DNA of 64,000 nucleotides from Pseudomonadota bacterium. Its GTDB lineage: Bacteria > Pseudomonadota > Alphaproteobacteria > Sphingomonadales > Sphingomonadaceae. Location of the stretch: NCBI GenBank assembly GCA_023423655.1, contig JAFAFE010000002.1, forward strand, positions 62,001-126,000. The letters are read 5' to 3'. The position numbers were made by a program, and so were the translations under genes. The notes under the pieces were generated by a model, which was not told the origin of the DNA, made no database searches, and worked only from the letters and a program-made list of their open reading frames with translations. Positions 59,447 to 64,000 of this stretch are shown here, piece after piece. Numbering within the stretch: position 1 is the first letter of the stretch; each line of letters starts with the position of its first letter.

Positions 59447-60441
59447 AAGCCCCTCTTGCGAAGCTTGATGATGATGCAAGGGCGCAGGCTGCGCACTGGA
59501 TGGTTTTGCATCAATCAGGCGAAATGACAGAAGCGGACGAGCAAAAGTTTTTTGCTTGGATAGAGGCATCGCCTGAAAATCAACGCGCATTTGAAAAGAT
59601 GCAGCGGGGCTGGGCGGCATCTCGATTGGTTGCGCAGGAGCCCGAAATCCTCGCCATGAGGAAGAAGGTGCAATCCCGCTACACCAATGGGCGCTACAAT
59701 AATATCGTGGCGCTCGCCGCTACAATTGCCTTGTTCGTGGTGCCGTCCGTCGTGGCGTTGGAAAAATATCTTGAACCCGCTCCCGATAGTTCAAGTGCGC
59801 CGCAAGCATTTTTGACGCAATTGGGCCAACGTGCGGACATAACATTGGCTGACGGTTCTGCGGTCAAGCTCGATTCCGAAACCAATATGGTCGCACGAAA
59901 TTTGCCGACATCCCGCAACGTAGTGTTGAAAAGCGGGCGCGCTTATTTTGATGTCGCCAAAAATCCGGACCGCCCCTTCACCGTTATCGCGAACGGAAAA
60001 GCTATCCGGGCATTGGGCACCGCATTTTCCGTCAGCATTGACGGCAATGATGTCGTGGTAACTTTGGTCGAAGGTAAGGTGCGCGTGACAGATGTTGGCG
60101 GAACCGAAACGAGCGTTGAAATGACCCCCGGACGGCAATTAATTGCACGCAAGAACCAGAATTGGACGATGAAATCGGTCGACAGCAGCAAAGAGGAAAG
60201 CTGGACAATCGGAAAACTCACTTATATGCGCGATCCGTTATCTAAAGCGGTTTACGATATGAATCGCTATTCCAAGAAAAAAATCATTTTTGAAAATGGA
60301 AGAGTTCCACAGAAAAACATCATTGGCGTTTTTGATGCGGGCGATGTGGACAGTTTTGTTACAGCAATCGAATTGAACGATATCGCCAAGACTGTAGAAA
60401 CAAGGGATGATGCCATCATTCTTCGCGAAAATTTTCACTGA
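59443..60441 (+). CDS. FecR-family anti-sigma / sigma regulator
   Basis: With ATG 59443 (ATGA overlap with the sigma gene) the product is 332 residues. An N-terminal DUF4880-type cytoplasmic part (about 8-55; AAHWMVLHQSGEMTEADEQKFFAW) is followed by one membrane helix (about 87-105; NIVALAATIALFVVPSVVAL). A periplasmic FecR domain comes next (about 120-220; RADITLADGSAVKLDSET, GRAYFDVAKNPDRPFTV), then a C-terminal STN-like part. It passes the receptor STN signal to the sigma factor across the inner membrane. Confidence 0.93.
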   Translation: MKAPLAKLDDDARAQAAHWMVLHQSGEMTEADEQKFFAWIEASPENQRAFEKMQRGWAASRLVAQEPEILAMRKKVQSRYTNGRYNNIVALAATIALFVVPSVVALEKYLEPAPDSSSAPQAFLTQLGQRADITLADGSAVKLDSETNMVARNLPTSRNVVLKSGRAYFDVAKNPDRPFTVIANGKAIRALGTAFSVSIDGNDVVVTLVEGKVRVTDVGGTETSVEMTPGRQLIARKNQNWTMKSVDSSKEESWTIGKLTYMRDPLSKAVYDMNRYSKKKIIFENGRVPQKNIIGVFDAGDVDSFVTAIELNDIAKTVETRDDAIILRENFH

Positions 60442-60543
60442 ATATGCTGTCACGCTCTCAGCATCTGTCTCCAAAACAAAAGCAACGGGATGCCAAGCGT
60501 TATAGCGCGTAACACCCCGTCGCAGGAGGGAGATGGCTTTTTC

Positions 60544-61251
60544 TTATTTCAACGCATTATGGAAGATTGGCAGAAGGTCTTTCTTTTCCTGTGCGGTGAG
60601 GGTGAAAAGCGGCTTGTCGGTGACCATCGGACCGGCGCGGGTTTCGATGATCGTGGTGGTTGCATCCTGCCCGATTGGCGGGTCTTCGGGGCGCACGCCC
60701 AATTGTTCGCGCCGCTCTTTTGAAACCTCATAGAAATGCGGAGTTGCAGTGCGCTTATTTTCAAAGGTGGTCACAAATTCCGCGCCCAGATCCTGGCCGC
60801 TCTTGCGGTCCCGCAAGGTCCAGATTGCGATGGTCGGACCCATCGACGCATAAACGCGCTGGAGCCGTTTGAAATAGGCACGATCGGGCGAATCGGTTTC
60901 GACGCTGCCATCCTTGCGCGGCACGCCGATGAAGCGGACTTTTTTATAGGTGCCGTCCTCGTACCAATATTCATTCACCTGATAATAGACATTGCCATAG
61001 ACCTGCATATTTTTGCGGGCGCGATATTGTTGCATCAAATTGCCCTTGCGGTCGCGCACGTAAAAATGGCTGTCCCACACGCCGACATTGGCGGCCATAT
61101 TGGGGTTGCCGAGAAGCTCCCATGTGCCAAGGTCGCTGGCTTCGGCGCTGGTGCCGGGGACGACAGGTGCCTCGCTTGCGGAGGTTGCAAAAACCGGTGC
61201 GCTGAGGGCGAGCGCCGTCAATGCACCAAAATGGGCCCAAAACTTCATCAT
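60544..61251 (-). CDS. Exported protein of unknown function following a TBDT
   Basis: The 235-residue product has a signal peptide (MMKFWAHFGALTALALSAPVFA-TS). The mature protein starts LGTWELLGNPNMAANVGVWD and is rich in aromatic residues and beta-strand patterns (NVYYQVNEYWYEDGTYKKVRF), which suggests a lipocalin-like or similar barrel. I do not recognise the family. It begins 26 nt after the receptor stop and is probably its partner in binding or processing the ligand. Confidence 0.72.
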   Translation of the reverse strand: MMKFWAHFGALTALALSAPVFATSASEAPVVPGTSAEASDLGTWELLGNPNMAANVGVWDSHFYVRDRKGNLMQQYRARKNMQVYGNVYYQVNEYWYEDGTYKKVRFIGVPRKDGSVETDSPDRAYFKRLQRVYASMGPTIAIWTLRDRKSGQDLGAEFVTTFENKRTATPHFYEVSKERREQLGVRPEDPPIGQDATTTIIETRAGPMVTDKPLFTLTAQEKKDLLPIFHNALK

Positions 61252-61277
61252 TTTCTCCTTCGTTGTTGAGTGGGGGA

Positions 61278-63401
61278 TCAGAATTTATGCCGGAGCGTCA
61301 GCTTCCATTCCCGCGGTTTGGCCGGAACGACCGCGGCTGCGGTGCCGATCTGGATGGCGGTTTCCTGATAATGTTCATTGGCAAGGTTGGTCGCGGCAAG
61401 GATGACGCCCCACCGTTCATCTTCACTTTCCCATTCAATATTGGCGTTGACGAGATAGACCGAAGGCACGCGCAAACGCGGCACCGGGCTGACCCCAAGC
61501 TGGTAGTCGGCGCGATAGGCGACGGTCGATCCGACCGCGATTTTGCCGAACCCGTCAAAATATTTGTCCCAGTTGAAGCCTGCGCTCCATGACAAAGCGG
61601 GGGTGCTTGGCACATCGGTGGAATTAAGCCGGACGGGCTGCGAACTGGCCTCCAGATTTTTATAATGGTCGGCCATGGTGGACAATGTGCCGATAAGCCG
61701 GAAATTGGAGGTGATGGCGGCGGTCGCTTCGGCTTCGACACCTTGGACAACCGCGCCGCCTGCATTGCTGATAAGCGTCGCATTGCCCGCGCCGACAAAA
61801 TTGGTGAGCTGGAGGTCTTTAAAATTATTGTAGAAATAAGCGATGTTGAGCCGCAGCTTGCGGTCGAATAGCTCCGATTTTACCCCCGCTTCCCACGCCT
61901 GGACCTTTTCCGCTTCAAACGGTGTGGACATGGCCAACGCATTGAGCGCGCGGCCATTAAAGCCCCCGCCCTTGAAGCCGCTCGAATAGGAGGCATAGAC
62001 CATTATGTCTTTGCTGGCCTTGAACTGGACATCGATTTTGGGCGTAAATTCGCTAAAGCTTTTGCGCGCATCGACAATCGCCCCATTGGCCAGCACGGCC
62101 TGCAAAATTTTGCGGTCATGCGTCCAGCGGCCGCCCAATGTTGCTGAAAAACGGTCGGAGAAATTGACCGTCGCTTGACCGAACAAGGCATAGCTGGTGG
62201 TCGATGCGCGGTCGAGACGGGTATAGCTTGTCGGCAAGCCCGACCCGATGCGGCCATTGCTCTTTTCGTGAAACGCATAAGCGCCCATCAACAGGTCCAC
62301 ATGGTCATTGAACAGGCCGTCCGGCTGGAATTTCAGCTCATGCGACATTTGTTTATTGTCGAGCGTGTCGTCCATCATGCCAAGGTCGGGACGCTGCCCG
62401 CCGGTAAGGTCGGCGCTCACATCATTGTCGATCCAAATGAGGCTGCCGATATATTGGAGGTTGAACCCGTCCGGCTTCCATGTTGCATCAATATTGGCGT
62501 TGGTTTCGCGGTAGCGGCTGAACGCGCGTTCAAGGGCACTGGTTTCGAACATCGAGCGATAAAGCGGCTCCATGTTGGTGCCGGGAGCAAGCGGGGTTGC
62601 GGTCATGCCATCGCCGCTATCGCGCATATGGCCGGCGCGAAGGATGATGTCCCATTCCGGATCGCCATGATAGCGTAAGGTCGCGCGGATATTGCTGGCC
62701 TCGCGATTATTGACATGGATGCCGAGTGCGCGGTTGAAGGTGCGTCCATCCCTTTTGGTCCACAGACCGGACAGGCTTGCCGAAAGTCCGTCGCTGATCG
62801 GGCCTGCCAACAAGCCGCGCACCCGCCAATAATCATAGCTGCCATAGGTCGCATCCGCTTCCATCCGCACCTTGCTGCCGGGGCGATAGGTCACGACCTT
62901 GAGCGCGCCGACCATCGTGTTGCGCCCGTACAGCGTGCCTTGGGGGCCGCGCAAAATTTCGATCCGCTCGATGTCCGGCAATTCCAGATTAAGCCCGCCG
63001 CCGCGCGCCTGGTAAATATCGTCAATATAAAAGCCCACCGCTTGTTCGGTCGTTGCGGTGAGGGAATCATTCGATCCTGCCCCGCGCATGAAGGCGCGCA
63101 CCGCGCTCGGCGAGGACGACCCTGCCGCGAGAACGAGGTTGGGAACGGTGGCCGTAATATCCTTAAGTTCGGCGACCCCTTGGGCGCTGAGCTGGTTCGC
63201 GCTTACGGTGGTGACGGCGATGGGGACATCCTGCAAATTTTGCTCGCGCCGCTGCGCTGTCACGATAATGTCGCCGACCCCGATGTCGCTGGTTGTATCC
63301 TCGTCCATTTGCGCGTCTTGTGCGGTAACCGGAACGGTGGGCAGCAATAGCGGGCAGGTCGCCAATAATAGGGAACGGAAGCGGGGGAGCCTGGGGCGCA
63401 T
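61278..63401 (-). CDS. TonB-dependent receptor next to a LytTR regulator
   Basis: With ATG 63401 (GAGAGGAAA upstream) the product is 707 residues. It has a signal peptide (FRSLLLATCPLLLPTVPVTAQ), the TonB box region GDIIVTAQRREQN and the plug (IEILRGPQGTLYGRNTMVGALKV). The barrel ends REWKLTLRHKF with terminal Phe. There is no STN domain. The signal region contains a Cys, but the lipobox is poor. It is followed by the unknown exported protein and preceded by the LytTR gene on the same strand. Ligand unknown. Confidence 0.93.
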   Translation of the reverse strand: MRPRLPRFRSLLLATCPLLLPTVPVTAQDAQMDEDTTSDIGVGDIIVTAQRREQNLQDVPIAVTTVSANQLSAQGVAELKDITATVPNLVLAAGSSSPSAVRAFMRGAGSNDSLTATTEQAVGFYIDDIYQARGGGLNLELPDIERIEILRGPQGTLYGRNTMVGALKVVTYRPGSKVRMEADATYGSYDYWRVRGLLAGPISDGLSASLSGLWTKRDGRTFNRALGIHVNNREASNIRATLRYHGDPEWDIILRAGHMRDSGDGMTATPLAPGTNMEPLYRSMFETSALERAFSRYRETNANIDATWKPDGFNLQYIGSLIWIDNDVSADLTGGQRPDLGMMDDTLDNKQMSHELKFQPDGLFNDHVDLLMGAYAFHEKSNGRIGSGLPTSYTRLDRASTTSYALFGQATVNFSDRFSATLGGRWTHDRKILQAVLANGAIVDARKSFSEFTPKIDVQFKASKDIMVYASYSSGFKGGGFNGRALNALAMSTPFEAEKVQAWEAGVKSELFDRKLRLNIAYFYNNFKDLQLTNFVGAGNATLISNAGGAVVQGVEAEATAAITSNFRLIGTLSTMADHYKNLEASSQPVRLNSTDVPSTPALSWSAGFNWDKYFDGFGKIAVGSTVAYRADYQLGVSPVPRLRVPSVYLVNANIEWESEDERWGVILAATNLANEHYQETAIQIGTAAAVVPAKPREWKLTLRHKF

Positions 63402-63568
63402 TGCATTTTCCTCTCGATCTGGATGTCCGCTGAAGCGGTTTTTATTTTTGTTAGATTTGCATCGTTCCTGCGCATGGCTTCGGCCTGCGAGAAGCGTTGG
63501 CGACACATGCCGGAACAGCCATCGGGCTATCGGGCATCGGCTTTCAAACCAAAGCAAACTCGTGCAAT

Positions 63569-63610
63569 TTCACGAAATCAGATTTCGCGAAGCATGGCAT
63601 TTCACGAAAA
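63569..63610. promoter_or_regulatory. Three TTTCrCGAA repeats upstream of the TBDT
   Basis: ATTTCACGAA (63569), ATTTCGCGAA (63584) and ATTTCACGAA (63601) are spaced 15 and 17 nt apart, in the gap between the LytTR gene and the receptor. They lie about 170-210 nt before the receptor start. LytTR proteins bind short direct repeats, so this is a candidate target. Confidence 0.5.
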
Positions 63611-63645
63611 ATGGGCCTGAAGTAGTTATGCCGAAGACGAGAGGA

Positions 63646-64000
63646 TCAGCGCCCCGCCATAACGGGTGCTTTATCCGCTCGCCGGGCATGGCGCGCGCCG
63701 AAATGGGTGGCGACCTCGTCCCGATAGGTCAGGCTGACGGGCAGGCGAAGCCCTGTCGTCAAAAGCACACTTGCTTTAGCGGCATTGCCCTCCAACTTTT
63801 TGACATGGCGCAAATTGGCCCAATAAGAACGATGGATACGCACACCGCTGCACGCGCTCAAACGGGACAGGGCTTCCGAAAAGCGATAGAAGATGCGCTC
63901 TTCCCCGTAAGTGGAAAGGATGCGGACATAATGGCCCTCGGCACAGACCGCGATCAGCGCCTCATCACCAAGCATTTCGATATGGACGGTAAACAGATCG
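63646..64000 (-). CDS. LytTR DNA-binding regulator (5' part missing)
   Basis: The frame runs off the right window edge. The 118 visible C-terminal residues form a LytTR domain (LIAVCAEGHYVRILSTYGEERIFYRFSEALSRL followed by VRIHRSYWANLRHVKKLEG). LytTR domains bind direct repeats through a beta fold. The N-terminus, outside the window, could hold a receiver domain or membrane helices. An internal ATG at 63975 is not needed, because the open frame continues into the edge. It should control the adjacent receptor unit. Confidence 0.85.
   Translation of the reverse strand, partial: DLFTVHIEMLGDEALIAVCAEGHYVRILSTYGEERIFYRFSEALSRLSACSGVRIHRSYWANLRHVKKLEGNAAKASVLLTTGLRLPVSLTYRDEVATHFGARHARRADKAPVMAGR

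Noticed and set aside
1..64000. CRISPR arrays, tRNA or rRNA genes, insertion sequences
   Set aside because: No spaced direct repeats of CRISPR type, no cloverleaf-like intergenic segment and no transposase motif were seen on reading the window.

Overview
This 64 kb window looks like the chromosome of a sphingomonad (Alphaproteobacteria, Sphingomonadales). The evidence is the ybgF/cpoB-tilS-ftsH order, an EI-Ntr PtsP near aspartokinase, four TonB-dependent receptors (TBDTs), a DcaP-type porin, FecI/FecR signalling and moderately high GC. The genus cannot be fixed from the sequence alone. No tRNA, rRNA, CRISPR array, transposase or phage gene was seen.

1-29.6 kb is mostly housekeeping. It holds a phospholipase-D family enzyme (cut by the window edge), rpoZ, a DUF3800 gene with a strange start, and a minus-strand envelope cluster rodZ, cpoB, tilS, tonB-like, ftsH. 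Next come ptsP, a lipoprotein, a nitronate monooxygenase overlapping lysC, divergent ubiG and a YdeI-family gene, an S9 peptidase, a glutathione transferase, the overlapping operon gltD-DUF2059-gltB, uppP and an NDUFA9-like NAD(P)-binding protein.

29.8-44.5 kb is accessory metabolism and transport. A Cds1-like PLP enzyme is followed by a probable sulfur-linked unit: a 13-codon leader peptide, a YezD-like small protein and a TBDT. Then come an RBBP9-like hydrolase, a TetR regulator and an EmrA-EmrB-OMF drug efflux operon. A DcaP porin with an MHS-family symporter lies beside a CrbS/CrbR-like sensor and regulator pair, which ends near 48.5 kb.

48.5-53.5 kb holds the most unusual gene: an exported protein joining a cyanophycinase (S51) domain to an isoaspartyl peptidase (Ntn-hydrolase) domain. 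In principle one polypeptide could take cyanophycin to free Asp and Arg. It is divergent from a TBDT that could import the products.

53.5-64 kb is richer in A+T and looks acquired. It has a secreted protein, a TBDT with an STN signalling domain, a TetR regulator, a FecI-type sigma factor and FecR, then another TBDT with an unrecognised exported protein and a LytTR regulator cut by the window end.

Intergenic regions carry several palindromic repeats and one 53-bp repeat present twice in opposite orientation. Operator-like palindromes lie upstream of gltD, the porin/response regulator pair, the cyanophycinase fusion and the FecI gene.
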